From Pleomorphomonas carboxyditropha (lineage in GTDB: Bacteria; Pseudomonadota; Alphaproteobacteria; Rhizobiales; Pleomorphomonadaceae), in the NCBI RefSeq assembly GCF_002770725.1, contig NZ_NQVN01000016.1, positions 52,172-116,171 on the forward strand: 64,000 bases of DNA. Reading direction: 5' to 3'. Shown piece by piece: positions 50,297 to 60,302 of the stretch. The translations under genes were made by a program, and so were the position numbers. The notes beneath the pieces were generated by a model that was not told the origin of the DNA, ran no database searches, and saw only the letters and a program-made list of their open reading frames with translations. How positions within the stretch are numbered: the stretch's first letter is position 1; every line of letters begins with the position of its first letter.

Positions 50297-52234
50297 TCAC
50301 TGTCTTTCCTTCTCGAACCTGTTCTCTCTTACACAAGCCAGCATTTCACCGCGCCGGAACCAGATGGCACGGCCGCACCGAAGCGGCGGATTGCCGGCGG
50401 TGAAGACGATCTGTTCGTCAGCTCTCATCCGCAGGACTTCGTGCGGCTGGATCAGCGGACGGGAGCCAAGCAGTTTCGACCTCGTGCGGGACGAACCGGA
50501 CGTCTGCGACGACCGGCTGACTTGTTCGATTTCGACGGTCGTGGTGCCACAGCGCCGGGAGATATAGTCGGCGGTCTCGGGATCGTTGACGGCGGCGAAT
50601 GAGATCCAGCTGACGCTTTCGAACCATTTGCTGGCGGCGTCATGGCCGCCATAGGTCTCGCGCATCTGGCCGATGGACTGGAAGAGCAGGGTGAGCGTGA
50701 CGCCATACTTGCGGCCGGCGTCGCGGGCGGTCTCGAGGATGCGCATGAACCCGAGACGCGCCACTTCGTCGAGCAGGAACAGCGCGCGCCCTTCGATGGC
50801 GCCGTTGCGATTGTAGATCGCGTTCATGAAGGCGCCGATGATGACTCGGGCGAGCCCCGCATGGGTCTCCAGCGTCTTGAGGTCGAGGTTGATGAAGACG
50901 TCGGTGTGTCCATCGGCGAGGTCGTCTGTCCGAAAACTCGATCCGGACACCAGCGCGGCATAGTTGGGGTAGGACAGCCAATGGGTTTCCTTGACCGCGT
51001 TGGCGTAGACGCCGGAAAACGTCTCGGGCGTCATGTTGACGAAGGCGGCGACGTTTTCCTTTACGAAGGTGGAGCCGGAGAGGTCGTAAATCCTCTGAAG
51101 CCGCTCGCGCAGTTTGGGCTCGGGCTCGGAGAGATTGGCGCGCACCTGGCGCAGCGTCTGATGCTCCGGATCGGTGTGGCCGGACAGGCAGACGTCGGCG
51201 ATGAGGGCCGTGAGCAACTGCAACGCCGAGGAGCGGAAGAAATCATCGCGAATGCCGGTCTGCCGTCCGCTGTCGCTCATGATCCAGGAGGCGACGGCGG
51301 CGATGTCTTCCTCGCGCGAACCGCCGAACTGGCCAATCCAATCGAGCACGTTGAAGCCGGTATCTGGCGATTTCGGATCGAGGATATGAACGGCTCTTCC
51401 AGCCCGACGTCGGTGATCGACCACCATGGGCGCGACTTCGGCGGACGGATCGAGCACCACGAGCGTGCCGCCCCATTTGAGCGCGGTCGGGATTGTCACC
51501 GAGGTCGTCTTGAAGCCGCCGGACCCGGCAAAGACGATGCCGTGCGACGAGCCGAAGGAGGCATCAAAGCAGAGAAGCGGCATGCGTCCGCCGGCTCCCC
51601 AGCTGGCGCGGTCCTTCGAGCGAAAGGGCAGTGCGGCAACGCTGTCCTTGTCGACGCGGAAGCGCTCGCCGATGACGATGCCGCCTGTTTGGGGAAAGAG
51701 GCGGACGGCATCGGGAAGCGTCATCCAGTCGGCGTCGCCGTGCAGTGCCCGCCGCCCGCGAATGCGCCTCGGTGCGGTCGAGGCGAAGGCAGCATTGCCG
51801 TTCACCGTGATCCGAATGGAAAAGATCAGCGCGATGGTCAGGAGCAAGACGCTGATCGCGACTGCGGGATCGATGCTGGACAACAGTGCGCGCGTGTCGA
51901 GCGGAAGAGCCGAATGAAGCCGCAGCGCTTCGCGTGCGACGGCCCATCCCAAGCCCATCAGATTGCCGATGGAAACGCTCACAGCCACCGTTCTGATGTT
52001 CACCGATCCCGCGGCTGCGAAGAGAGTGGTGATGCCGATGACGGCGACGACACCATAGGGAAGCGCCGAACAAATCCGAACAAGGAGTTGTTGCTGCGCC
52101 GCTGTCTTGCCCAACGCTACAAAGGTCTGATCCAGCCCGGGCGACAGGCCCGTCAGCCCGACGAGCGCACCGGTCATCACACCAAGTGGCAGCAGGAACA
52201 GCACAAGTCGCCGGGCCGAGGTATCAGGAGTCAC
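50297..52234 (-). CDS. traG: TraG, type IV coupling protein
   Basis: This 645-residue VirD4/TraG ATPase brings the TraA-bound DNA strand to the Trb channel. N-terminal membrane segments span about residues 10-140. Walker A is GSGGFKTTS (237-245). Walker B is [11 protein letters not shown], and the [14 protein letters not shown] motif is conserved. The order traC-traD-traG, divergent from traA, is the Ti-type arrangement. The first codons overlap traD by 11 bases. Confidence 0.96.
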   Translation of the reverse strand: MTPDTSARRLVLFLLPLGVMTGALVGLTGLSPGLDQTFVALGKTAAQQQLLVRICSALPYGVVAVIGITTLFAAAGSVNIRTVAVSVSIGNLMGLGWAVAREALRLHSALPLDTRALLSSIDPAVAISVLLLTIALIFSIRITVNGNAAFASTAPRRIRGRRALHGDADWMTLPDAVRLFPQTGGIVIGERFRVDKDSVAALPFRSKDRASWGAGGRMPLLCFDASFGSSHGIVFAGSGGFKTTSVTIPTALKWGGTLVVLDPSAEVAPMVVDHRRRAGRAVHILDPKSPDTGFNVLDWIGQFGGSREEDIAAVASWIMSDSGRQTGIRDDFFRSSALQLLTALIADVCLSGHTDPEHQTLRQVRANLSEPEPKLRERLQRIYDLSGSTFVKENVAAFVNMTPETFSGVYANAVKETHWLSYPNYAALVSGSSFRTDDLADGHTDVFINLDLKTLETHAGLARVIIGAFMNAIYNRNGAIEGRALFLLDEVARLGFMRILETARDAGRKYGVTLTLLFQSIGQMRETYGGHDAASKWFESVSWISFAAVNDPETADYISRRCGTTTVEIEQVSRSSQTSGSSRTRSKLLGSRPLIQPHEVLRMRADEQIVFTAGNPPLRCGRAIWFRRGEMLACVRENRFEKERQ

Positions 52235-52436
52235 GACCGAAGGCTTCCGTCCCGATTCCCATCAGTCGCGCGCGTTCGGCCTCGTTACCGCTGAGGCGGT
52301 TCTTTGCGTCGATCAGAAGACCGAGGAGGAGGGCGCGGCTTTCGTAGCGCAGACCGGCTTTGACGATGAGGCCACCCAGCGCGATCTTCTCGCGCGTATC
52401 CTTTTTACGGTCCTCGGAAGTTTGTGCCTCAGCCAT
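52224..52436 (-). CDS. traD: TraD, small conjugal transfer protein
   Basis: This 70-residue protein starts at ATG 52434-52436, overlapping the traC stop by eight bases; the frame is open upstream inside traC. The sequence [21 protein letters not shown] is the TraD (Ti-type) signature, with a short hydrophobic Gly-rich helix. It is thought to help relaxosome assembly together with TraC. Confidence 0.85.
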   Translation of the reverse strand: MAEAQTSEDRKKDTREKIALGGLIVKAGLRYESRALLLGLLIDAKNRLSGNEAERARLMGIGTEAFGRDS

Positions 52437-52743
52437 GCGCTTCAACCTCGCCAGCTGCTGGTTGAGCCGCTTGAGAGGTGAGTGCCGGGGACGAAGGGCT
52501 CTCCGACGAGGGGTCGTGTGCGGTCCTCTTCTTCCCGGTTGAACCTCCATTGCTCCCGCGCCGAAACGTCCCCGCCACATCCGTGAGGGCAGCGAGCAGT
52601 GCCTCCTCGTCGATCTCGATGTCGCCGAGACCGGCCTTGAGGGCGATGCGGCCGATGCGCTCGGCCTCGCGTGTCTCCGCCGCCTTCAGCTGCTCTTGAA
52701 GCCGGGCAATTTCCTCACGGATTTTCGATGAGGGCTTTTTCAT
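52429..52743 (-). CDS. traC: TraC, relaxosome accessory protein
   Basis: This 104-residue protein starts at ATG 52741-52743. [38 protein letters not shown] is the TraC pattern: a coiled coil followed by the MobC-like GRIALKAGL. It borders oriT, and proteins of this family assist TraA at the nick site. The C-terminal tail is Ser/Pro/Ala-rich and variable. Confidence 0.88.
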   Translation of the reverse strand: MKKPSSKIREEIARLQEQLKAAETREAERIGRIALKAGLGDIEIDEEALLAALTDVAGTFRRGSNGGSTGKKRTAHDPSSESPSSPALTSQAAQPAAGEVEAHG

Positions 52744-52885
52744 TCCGGTTGAGCCTCCGCTTGTCGCCAGCCTGTCTGGCTGAGGCGGAGCATTTCGGAG
52801 AAGGCCGCTTGCGGCCACTCATAAAAAAGCTAGTCGGCAGCGCCGACGCTTTGGACAATCATCCCGGCCGTTCCGAAGGAATGGT

Positions 52886-52924
52886 CCAAGGGCGCAGTAA
52901 TACGTCGCTGTCACGACGCCCTGC
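52886..52924. other. Origin of transfer (oriT), Ti/RSF1010-like nick region
   Basis: Between divergent traC and traA lies CCAAGGGCGCA (from 52886), then TACGTCGC, and an imperfect dyad CGTCG-CTGTCA-CGACG at 52903-52918. The GGGCGC core and following dyad are what I know from Ti-plasmid and IncQ-type oriT sequences, where the relaxase nicks next to GGGCGC. The flanking 52744-52885 contains no gene. Confidence 0.85.
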
Positions 52925-53011
52925 TTCCCCGCCTAGGCCGATGGCTCTCAGCCCGGCGGGGCCGCACCCGCCGCTTTCGAGGAACGTCTTGTGTTCCAAC
53001 GTCGCCCGGAA

Positions 53012-56000
53012 ATGGTTGTCGCCTTGGCTATCACCCACTTCACTCCGCAACTGATCTCGCGCAGCCAGGGCCGCAGCGCCGTGCTGTCGGCGGCTTATCG
53101 CCATTGTGCTCGCATGGAACACGAGGCGGAGGGACGGGTGGTCGACTATTCGGCAAAGCGCGGTCTTGCCCATGAGGAATTCCTGTTGCCGCCTGATGCT
53201 CCGGGGTGGTGCCGCGCGCTAATTGCCGATCGTTCGGTGGCCGGCAGCGCGGAAGCCTTCTGGAACGCGGTCGAGGCCTTCGAGAAGCGCTCCGACGCCC
53301 AGCTCGCCAAGGAATTCATCATCGCCCTGCCGGTGGAGCTGACGCGCGATCAGAACATTGCCCTGATGCGAGAATTCGTCGGAACCCAGGTGCTGACGCG
53401 TGGACAGGTGGCTGATTGGGTCTATCACGACGAACCGGGCAACCCCCATGTCCATCTGATGACCACCTTGCGGTCCCTGACGGAGAAAGGGTTCGGATCG
53501 AAGAAAGTTCCTGTCGTCGGAGAGACCGGCGAGCCCCTGCGCAATGAAGCGGGCAAGATCGTCTATCGCCTGTGGTCGGGCGAGAAGGCGGAGTTCGTCG
53601 ACCAACGCGAGAGTTGGCTCGCTCTCCAGAACAAGCATTTGGCTCTTGCTGGTCTCGACATCCGCGTCGATGGCCGGTCATATGCCGAGCGCGGTATCGA
53701 CCTCGTGCCGACCGCCCATATCGGTGTCGGCGCCAAGGCGATCGACCGGAAAGAAAAGGTGGCGGGCTGGTCGCCCAAGCTCGAACGCGTTGCGCTTCAT
53801 GCAGAGCGTCGCGCCGATAATATGGCCCGCATTCTGCGCCGCCCCGAGATCGTGCTGGATCTCGTCTCCCGCGAGATGAGCGTCTTCACGGCACGCGATG
53901 TGGCGAAGGTGTTGCATCGCTATGTGGACGATGCCGGCACGTTCCAGCAGCTGATGGTACGGATCCTCCAGAGCCCGGACGTCGTCAAGCTCGAGGACGA
54001 GCGCATCGGGCTCGGTTCCGGCCAACGCGAGCCTGCCAGGTATTCGACGCGTGAGCTGATCCGGATCGAAGCGGGTATGGTGAGCCGCGCCCAATGGCTA
54101 TCCGGTCGTTCGTCGCACGGCGTTCCGGACAAGATGCTCCACTCCGTCTTCGATCGCCACGACCGTTTGTCGGACGAGCAGCGCGCAGCGATCGCCCATG
54201 TCGCGACTGAAGGGCGGCTTGCCGCTGTGGTCGGCCGAGCCGGTGCCGGCAAGACCACCATGATGAAAGCTGCCCGCGAGGCCTGGGAAGCGGCGGGCTA
54301 TCGCGTGGTCGGTGCCGCCCTAGCCGGCAAGGCTGCCGAAGGCTTGGAGAAAGAGGCCGGCATTGCGTCACGCACCCTCGCCTCATGGGAGCTCGCCTGG
54401 GGCAGGGGCCGTGACAGGCTCGACGATAGGACGATCTTCGTGCTCGACGAAGCGGGCATGGTGTCATCCCGACAGATGGCGCTCATCGTGGAAAGCGTCG
54501 TCACATCAGGTGCCAAGCTGGTACTGGTCGGCGATCCCGATCAGCTCCAGCCGATCGAGGCGGGGGCGGCCTTCCGTGCCATCGCCGAGCGCACCGGCTA
54601 TGCCGAGCTTCAGACCATCTATCGCCAGCGCGAGCCGTGGATGCGCGACGCCTCGTTCGATCTCGCGAGAGGACGGATGGCAGAAGCTTTGAGGGCCTAC
54701 GAGACGAATGGCAAGCTCTGCCCGAGCCGGTTCAAGGCCGAGGCTGTCGCCGCGCTGATCGAGGACTGGAACCGCGATTACGATCCCGCGAAGTCCACGC
54801 TGATCCTGGCGCATCTGCGCCGTGATGTCCGCGCGCTCAACGACATGGCGCGCACCAGGCTGATCGAACGTGGATTGGTAGCAGAAGGCCATGCCTTCCA
54901 GACTGAAGACGGCGTTCGCAAGTTCGCCGCCGGTGACCAGATCGTCTTCCTGAGGAACGAGGGATCGCTCGGCGTCAAGAACGGCATGATCGGCCACGTG
55001 GTAGAAGCCCGTCCCTGCTGGTTTGCTGCCATGGTGGGGGAGGGCGAACACCGTCGCCGTGTCGAGGTTGACCAGCGTTTCTACGCCAACGTCGACCATG
55101 GCTATGCGACGACGATCCACAAGTCCCAGGGTGCGACTGTCGACCGGGTCAAGGTGCTGGCCACGCTCTCGCTGGATCGGCATCTGACCTATGTGGCGCT
55201 GACCCGCCATCGCGAGGATGTCGGCCTCTACTATGGCGCGCTCTCCTTCCGGAAGGCCGGCGGGCTGACGAAGATCCTGTCGCAAGCACGATCAAAGGAA
55301 ACGACCCTCGATTACGCGGGCTCGCGGTTCTATCGCGCGAGCCTCCGCTTTGCCGAGGCGCGCGGCTTCGACCTTCTTCGTGTAGCCCGCACGCTCATTG
55401 CCGACAAGCTCCGCTGGACCGTCCGGCAAAAGGATCGGCTCGTCGATCTCGGCGCCCGACTCGTCGCTGCGGGCCAGCGCCTCGGTCTTGTCGCCCCCCA
55501 AAAGCAAACCCCAACGGGGACTCCCAAGGAGGCAAGGCCCATGGTCGCCGGCACATCTGCGCATCCCAAATCGGTTCACGAGGTGGTCGATGATCGGCTC
55601 ATCGCCGACCCGGTCCTCTCGCGGCAATGGGAGCAGGTCTCTTCCCGTTTCCACTTCGTCTTCGCCGATCCGGAAACGGTCTTCGCCAAGGTCGATGTCG
55701 ACGCCATGATGGCGAACCGCGAGACGGCCGCGGCTACCCTGGCAAAGCTTCAGGACCAACCCAACAGCTTTGGGGCCTTGAAGGGCGGGACGGGGCTGTT
55801 TGCCGGACGGTCAGAGCGGGAGGCACGCGAGCACGCCGCGCTCAATATCCCCGCGCTCATTCGTGAGCTTGAGACCTGGTTGCGGCTTCGGGCCGAGGCG
55901 GAACATCGCTACGAGGCTGAAGAACGCGCCACCAGGCTGAAAGCCGCCGTCGATATCCCGGCACTCTCGGAGGGAGCGCGCCAGACGCTCGAGCGCATTC

Positions 56001-56338
56001 GCGATGCCGTCGACCGCAACGACCTTCCCGCCGCGCTCGGGTTCGCCCTTGAGGACAGGATGATCGCGGCCGAACTGGAGGGGTTTGCCAAGGCTGTTGC
56101 CGAACGCTTCGGAGAACGGACCTTCCTGCCGCTCGCAGCAAGAGACAGTGATGGCGAGACAGCCAGGGAACTGTTGAACGGCCTAAGCCCGGATCAACGG
56201 CAAGACCTCAAAGGTGCTTGGGCCGACCTCAGAGCCATTCAACAGCTTGCCGGCGCGCAGCGGACAAAGGAGGCCGAGGGGCTCCGCGAGGCCCAGCGTC
56301 AGACCCTTTTGCAATCGCGAGGGATGAGACCACAATGA
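53012..56338 (+). CDS. traA: TraA, relaxase with C-terminal helicase
   Basis: This protein is about 1108 residues long from ATG 53012. A GTG at 52991 with AGGA upstream and a TTG at 53024 (which would give MAITHF as in Ti TraA) are alternatives. The MobA/MobL relaxase domain spans about 1-230: RSAVLSAAYRHCARMEHE, and the metal site NPHVHLMTTLR (His pair near 145-148). The RecD-like helicase follows with GRAGAGKTT (about 409-417), IFVLDEAGMVS and LVGDPDQLQPIEAG. It nicks oriT, stays bound to the 5' end, and unwinds DNA. It overlaps traF by four bases. Confidence 0.95.
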   Translation: MVVALAITHFTPQLISRSQGRSAVLSAAYRHCARMEHEAEGRVVDYSAKRGLAHEEFLLPPDAPGWCRALIADRSVAGSAEAFWNAVEAFEKRSDAQLAKEFIIALPVELTRDQNIALMREFVGTQVLTRGQVADWVYHDEPGNPHVHLMTTLRSLTEKGFGSKKVPVVGETGEPLRNEAGKIVYRLWSGEKAEFVDQRESWLALQNKHLALAGLDIRVDGRSYAERGIDLVPTAHIGVGAKAIDRKEKVAGWSPKLERVALHAERRADNMARILRRPEIVLDLVSREMSVFTARDVAKVLHRYVDDAGTFQQLMVRILQSPDVVKLEDERIGLGSGQREPARYSTRELIRIEAGMVSRAQWLSGRSSHGVPDKMLHSVFDRHDRLSDEQRAAIAHVATEGRLAAVVGRAGAGKTTMMKAAREAWEAAGYRVVGAALAGKAAEGLEKEAGIASRTLASWELAWGRGRDRLDDRTIFVLDEAGMVSSRQMALIVESVVTSGAKLVLVGDPDQLQPIEAGAAFRAIAERTGYAELQTIYRQREPWMRDASFDLARGRMAEALRAYETNGKLCPSRFKAEAVAALIEDWNRDYDPAKSTLILAHLRRDVRALNDMARTRLIERGLVAEGHAFQTEDGVRKFAAGDQIVFLRNEGSLGVKNGMIGHVVEARPCWFAAMVGEGEHRRRVEVDQRFYANVDHGYATTIHKSQGATVDRVKVLATLSLDRHLTYVALTRHREDVGLYYGALSFRKAGGLTKILSQARSKETTLDYAGSRFYRASLRFAEARGFDLLRVARTLIADKLRWTVRQKDRLVDLGARLVAAGQRLGLVAPQKQTPTGTPKEARPMVAGTSAHPKSVHEVVDDRLIADPVLSRQWEQVSSRFHFVFADPETVFAKVDVDAMMANRETAAATLAKLQDQPNSFGALKGGTGLFAGRSEREAREHAALNIPALIRELETWLRLRAEAEHRYEAEERATRLKAAVDIPALSEGARQTLERIRDAVDRNDLPAALGFALEDRMIAAELEGFAKAVAERFGERTFLPLAARDSDGETARELLNGLSPDQRQDLKGAWADLRAIQQLAGAQRTKEAEGLREAQRQTLLQSRGMRPQ

Positions 56339-57000
56339 CGGCCCTTCCGGAAAGCGGGGCAGTGCGAGTCTCCGACGACCTGCCAGCGCAGCCATACCGT
56401 CCGATCGCCAAGCAACATATTGAAGCGGAGAGGCCGAATGAAGAGAGGCCTCGGCGACAAACCCGGCGATGCGTCTTCATTATCTTAGCCGTTGGCGTGG
56501 CGCTCATGACCACGTTCGTCGGCGTGGGGATTTCGACCCGTCTGCGCGTCAATCTGACCCCGAGCGAGCCGCTTGGCCTCTGGCAGGTTGTGACGCCCGA
56601 TCGGCCTGCCGTCGCCGGCGATCTGGTCTTCATATGTCCGCCACCGGGCGTGTTGTCGGACTTCGGACTGGCGCGGGGGTATTTTCTGCGGGGACCCTGT
56701 CCCAGTGGCGCGGCCCCGCTCATCAAGACCGTCGCGGCAACTGCCGGCGCGAACATAGCCGTTGGTGCCAACGTCAGGATCGACGGTGTTCCGCTGCCGC
56801 ACTCGTGGCTCAGCTCAAGGGACGGCCAAGGTCGGGCTCTCGCGCCTTGGGCCGGTGGCGTCGTCCCGCCCGGCCAGTTCTTTCTGCACTCGCAATTCAG
56901 AGGCTCCTATGACTCCCGCTATTTCGGGCCGGTTCCCGACACCGGTCTCCTCGGGTTTGCGCGGCCGCTCCTCACCTTTGCCTCCATCGGCACGCTCTGA
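56335..57000 (+). CDS. traF: TraF, conjugation signal peptidase (S26)
   Basis: This is a 221-residue protein. A membrane anchor lies at about 46-65, then RVNLTPSEPLGLWQV with the catalytic Ser77 and PLIKTVAATAGANI with Lys131, as in LepB-like TraF. It probably processes the TrbC pilin. An N-terminal cytoplasmic extension of about 40 residues precedes the anchor and looks longer than usual. The start overlaps the traA stop (ATGA). Confidence 0.92.
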   Translation: MTALPESGAVRVSDDLPAQPYRPIAKQHIEAERPNEERPRRQTRRCVFIILAVGVALMTTFVGVGISTRLRVNLTPSEPLGLWQVVTPDRPAVAGDLVFICPPPGVLSDFGLARGYFLRGPCPSGAAPLIKTVAATAGANIAVGANVRIDGVPLPHSWLSSRDGQGRALAPWAGGVVPPGQFFLHSQFRGSYDSRYFGPVPDTGLLGFARPLLTFASIGTL

Positions 57001-58183
57001 TCTCAGGCTCTGCCGACGCTGGATTCACAGCCGGTCGGCCGTTCTGGTGTCTGCTGCCTGCCTTGTCGGTGGAACAGCCTGGAGTGGCCAGATGCTGGCA
57101 TTGCCCGTCGCCGCTCTGTTTCCGGCGCTCTGGGCGGCGGCGCCAAGCCGGATGGTCGCCGCGACCGTCTCGGCGGGATATTTCCTGGCGGCGTCGCGGG
57201 GGCTTCCGCAGGGCGCGACGGAGTTTTTCAGCTCATCCGTCTCGATCGGCCTCCTGCTCTGGTTCTCGGCCTCGCTGCCCTTTGTCATGCTCCTTGCGTT
57301 GGCTTGGACGGTGCGCAGGGGCTGGAGAAGGGCAGGGCGCTATGGCATCGCCATGGCGCTGACGGCTGTTCCGCCATTCGGCATTACCGGTTGGGCCCAT
57401 CCGCTCACCTCCGCCGGTGTGCTGTTTTCAGGCTTGGGGTGGTGGGGGCTGATGGCAACAGCGCTTGGCCTTTGCCTGATGACCACACGATTGGCCCCCG
57501 CGATTGCCCTGTCGGCCGGAGTTCTTACCTGCATAGCCGTCGTATCAGGAAATGGCTCTCCAGCGTCAGGAGAGTGGCGGGGTATCGATACCGCAGCCGG
57601 AGCGGCCTTTGGGCGGGCCGACACACTCCACCAGCAGCAATCGTTGATCGCCCAAGTCCGGAAAGAAGCCGAGGGCGGCTCGCGGGTCATCGTTCTCCCG
57701 GAAAGTGCCTTTGGCATCCTGACCCCGACCGTGGAGCATCTGTGGGGTGAGGCTCTGGCCAATCTCGACATCACGGTGATTGGCGGAGCCGCCGTCATCG
57801 ACACTCAGGGCTACGATACCGTCATGGTCGCGCTCGACCGAAGAACGGGCGCAAAGGTCCTCTACCGTCAGCGGATACCGGTTCCGATCGCCATGTGGCA
57901 GCCTTGGCGATCGTGGTTCGGTCTCACTGGCGGTGCACGGGCAACGCTTTTCAACGATCCCGTCGTGGACGTTGCCAATCAGCGGATCGCGCCGCTCATC
58001 TGCTACGAGCAGCTTCTCGTCTGGCCGGTCCTGCAATCGGCCTTCCATCGTCCCAACCGGGTCGTTGCCATCGCCAATGGCTGGTGGGCGAAAGACACTT
58101 CCATTCCCGCGATCCAGCGGGCGAGTGTCGAGGCCTGGGCGCGGCTCTTCGATTTGCCACTTGTTATCGCTTTCAACCGTTGA
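56909..58183 (+). CDS. traB: TraB, nitrilase/Lnt-like membrane protein
   Basis: This protein is about 424 residues long if it starts at ATG 56909, preceded by AGAGG; this start overlaps traF by 92 bases. Several membrane segments (45-215) precede a nitrilase-fold domain: VLPESAFG (Glu265), LYRQRIPVP, and PLICYEQLL (Cys365). The Lys of a classical Glu-Lys-Cys triad is not obvious; Arg/Gln stands there. TraB increases transfer efficiency on Ti plasmids by an unclear mechanism. Confidence 0.88.
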   Translation: MTPAISGRFPTPVSSGLRGRSSPLPPSARSDLRLCRRWIHSRSAVLVSAACLVGGTAWSGQMLALPVAALFPALWAAAPSRMVAATVSAGYFLAASRGLPQGATEFFSSSVSIGLLLWFSASLPFVMLLALAWTVRRGWRRAGRYGIAMALTAVPPFGITGWAHPLTSAGVLFSGLGWWGLMATALGLCLMTTRLAPAIALSAGVLTCIAVVSGNGSPASGEWRGIDTAAGAAFGRADTLHQQQSLIAQVRKEAEGGSRVIVLPESAFGILTPTVEHLWGEALANLDITVIGGAAVIDTQGYDTVMVALDRRTGAKVLYRQRIPVPIAMWQPWRSWFGLTGGARATLFNDPVVDVANQRIAPLICYEQLLVWPVLQSAFHRPNRVVAIANGWWAKDTSIPAIQRASVEAWARLFDLPLVIAFNR

Positions 58184-58204
58184 GGCTGAAGAGGAGTTCC
58201 TGCC

Positions 58205-58825
58205 ATGCCCATTGATGCCGACCTCATCCACCGTTGCGCCGATCCCTCCCTGACACCCGCCATTGTCGAGACCTTCGTCAAGACCGTCGGATCGACCGAT
58301 CCACTCAGCATCACGGTCAGGAGTGGAAACCGCATCGTCTTGGTGCCCGCAGCGAAAACGCCGGATGAGGCACTGGCAACCATCCGGGCTCATGTCGGAC
58401 AAGCTGTTGTCCGGGTTGGTATCACGCAGTACCCGGTCGGGATCGGCATCAAGGATCCGTCGGGAATTTCACCCGACCTGCTCGATGCTTGTTCGAACTT
58501 ACGGCTGGGAACGGCGCTCTTCGGCAAGGTCTGGCGGATCGTGCTGAAATGGTATGGCAATCCGACGGATGAGGGCGTTATGCCCCAGGTGTTCGACGAT
58601 GCAATCGAAGCTTGGCGGACAGGGGTCTTCGAAGGGGCAGCCGTGTTCAATGCCGCCGATCCAGGTCCGTCTATCGTCAGAAAGGTGAACAATAGTGGGG
58701 CCGCTGAGACGGCGGAAGAACCTTCGGAGCGTTCTCCCGGGACGCCGCCTGCGCCGCCAAATGAAGCGGGAATTCGGATAGATCTCTCAGCGGTTGGGGG
58801 ACGAGAGCGCTTGATCGGGCAATAG
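58205..58825 (+). CDS. traH: TraH, conjugal transfer protein
   Basis: This 206-residue protein follows traB by 21 bases, as on Ti plasmids. The sequence LADPSLTPAIVETFV-like start (CADPSLTPAIVETFVKTVGSTD), GITQYPVGIGI and SNLRLGTALFGKVWRIVLKWYG match TraH of that group as I remember it. The C-terminal 50 residues are Pro/Glu-rich and probably disordered. Role: non-essential accessory of transfer. Confidence 0.85.
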   Translation: MPIDADLIHRCADPSLTPAIVETFVKTVGSTDPLSITVRSGNRIVLVPAAKTPDEALATIRAHVGQAVVRVGITQYPVGIGIKDPSGISPDLLDACSNLRLGTALFGKVWRIVLKWYGNPTDEGVMPQVFDDAIEAWRTGVFEGAAVFNAADPGPSIVRKVNNSGAAETAEEPSERSPGTPPAPPNEAGIRIDLSAVGGRERLIGQ

Positions 58826-59137
58826 GAATCCGCGTGGTCTTTTTACCGTTCATTCCTCAATACGCAATGAACCGAACCTTCCAGGCAAGTGTAGATCCAC
58901 GATGAGCGCAGGAAGTGCTTTCCAGGTGAAGCTGTTAGACCGAGGATATACATCGATCGGATCTTCCAGCGCCACGCTTTCTATGGTTCCTTTGGTGCAC
59001 GACGATAGCGGCCTGCTTGCATGGCGTTGTGGATCACAGAACGGAGCGACGATGGCATGAGATATCGTCTCTGGCCAGATCGGCGCGACTAGCCAATGCC
59101 GTGTGAGACCGTAGCTTGCAGTTAGGCGGCGCGTATA
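58826..59137. other. 312-base gap, nothing recognised
   Basis: The gap lies between traH and the convergent molybdate-locus regulator. I see no gene, tRNA or clear terminator; a TTTTT run at about 58839 is not preceded by a good stem. On Ti plasmids traR/traM can lie near traAFBH, but they are absent here. Confidence 0.5.
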
Positions 59138-60091
59138 TCACGTCTCCGCGACGATATTGCCCATCTCAGTCGTGTCATAGCCGCCGATGCCCCTGAACTC
59201 GTTTCGGAATTTTTCCGAACGCAGGATGTGCATCATGGTGGCGACCTCAGGCCGCTCGAAGTGCTCCTTCTTGACGACGAGATCGTAGCGCTCCTTCTTC
59301 ATCGGAATGAACTCGATGTTATCGACCTGTCGGGCGATCTTTTCCGTGCCGACGGCGACATCGGCCTCGCCCCGGCCGACGGCGCTCGCGACGGCCAGAT
59401 GGGACTGGTTTTCGTTGCCATAGCCGTTGATGGCGCTGCCGTAGAGGCCGAGCAGCTTCAGGTTCTCGTCGAGCAGCACACGTGACCCGGCGCCCTTTTC
59501 GCGGTTGATCAGCGTCACATCCTCGCGAGCCAGGTCACTCCAGTCGCCGATGCCCTTGGGGTTTCCGCGGGCGACGTAAAGTCCCTGAGTGCGATAGGTG
59601 ACGTTGACAACGACGCAGCGGATGCCCGGCAGGAGCGCCCGCACATGCGATATGTTGTATTCGCCCGAAGTGCTGTCCCAAAGGTGGGCGGTCGCGACCG
59701 CCACCTTGTCGTGATAGAGCGACACCAGACTGTCGTAGCTGCCGATGTAGGCCCTCAGCGCCATCACCCCCCGCATCCTGAGGAAGTTCGAGAGGATGTC
59801 GAGGATGAGGTCCTGGCCGCAGATGACGAAGCCGCCCTCGGCGCGGCGCGGCTCGCTGAGGTCGAAATACCGTCCTTCTTCCAGTGCCAACAGCTTGTCC
59901 TCGGCAGGACGGCGGGCGGAGCGGCCAGCGTGCTCGATATAGTCGCGCAGTTGTTCCTCGGTGAAGCGGATCTTGCGACCGACCTTGTAGAAGCCGATGC
60001 TGTCACTCTTGATCAGCGCGTAGACACCGCTGCGGCTGACATGTAGCCGCTCGGCCACATCCTCGACGGTCAGTGCGGTCTGATCGGTCAT
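59138..60091 (-). CDS. HTH regulator with periplasmic-binding-protein-like domain
   Basis: This is a 317-residue protein. The N-terminus is an excisionase/MerR-type helix-turn-helix (LTVEDVAERLHVSRSGVYALIKSDSIGFYKVGRKIRFTEEQLRDYI). The rest is a PBP-like sensor (FVICGQDLILDILSNFL ... THLWDSTSGEYNISHVR-like region, LINREKGAGSRVLLDENL, ASAVGRGEADVAVGTEKIAR). Such one-component regulators accompany molybdate or tungstate uptake genes, where the PBP domain senses the oxyanion or a related ligand. It is divergent from the TauE-modABC genes. Confidence 0.85.
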   Translation of the reverse strand: MTDQTALTVEDVAERLHVSRSGVYALIKSDSIGFYKVGRKIRFTEEQLRDYIEHAGRSARRPAEDKLLALEEGRYFDLSEPRRAEGGFVICGQDLILDILSNFLRMRGVMALRAYIGSYDSLVSLYHDKVAVATAHLWDSTSGEYNISHVRALLPGIRCVVVNVTYRTQGLYVARGNPKGIGDWSDLAREDVTLINREKGAGSRVLLDENLKLLGLYGSAINGYGNENQSHLAVASAVGRGEADVAVGTEKIARQVDNIEFIPMKKERYDLVVKKEHFERPEVATMMHILRSEKFRNEFRGIGGYDTTEMGNIVAET

Positions 60092-60302
60092 CAGCAAATA
60101 TCCTTTCGTATCAATTCATTTTATTCCGTACATTTTTTTGTGCAATTGGGCCGATGCCCATCTTTTCATCTTTACGGATAGCGCCAATCGGCATGAATAT
60201 TCGAGACGAAAGTCGTAGGTCGCCGACTAATTATAACTGTTCGTTCTCTTTCGTTCAATTTCATTTGAATTGGCGCGCGCCGCCTTTTCAAAAGGAGGCG
60301 TC
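60092..60302. promoter_or_regulatory. Divergent control region of the molybdate locus
   Basis: The region is AT-rich and holds the dyads TGGGC-CGAT-GCCCA (60147-60160) and TTCAA-TTTCAT-TTGAA (near 60255-60270). Just before ATG 60303, CCTTTT-C-AAAAGG overlaps the AAAAGGAGG ribosome site, so the mRNA could hide that site in a hairpin. Confidence 0.5.
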
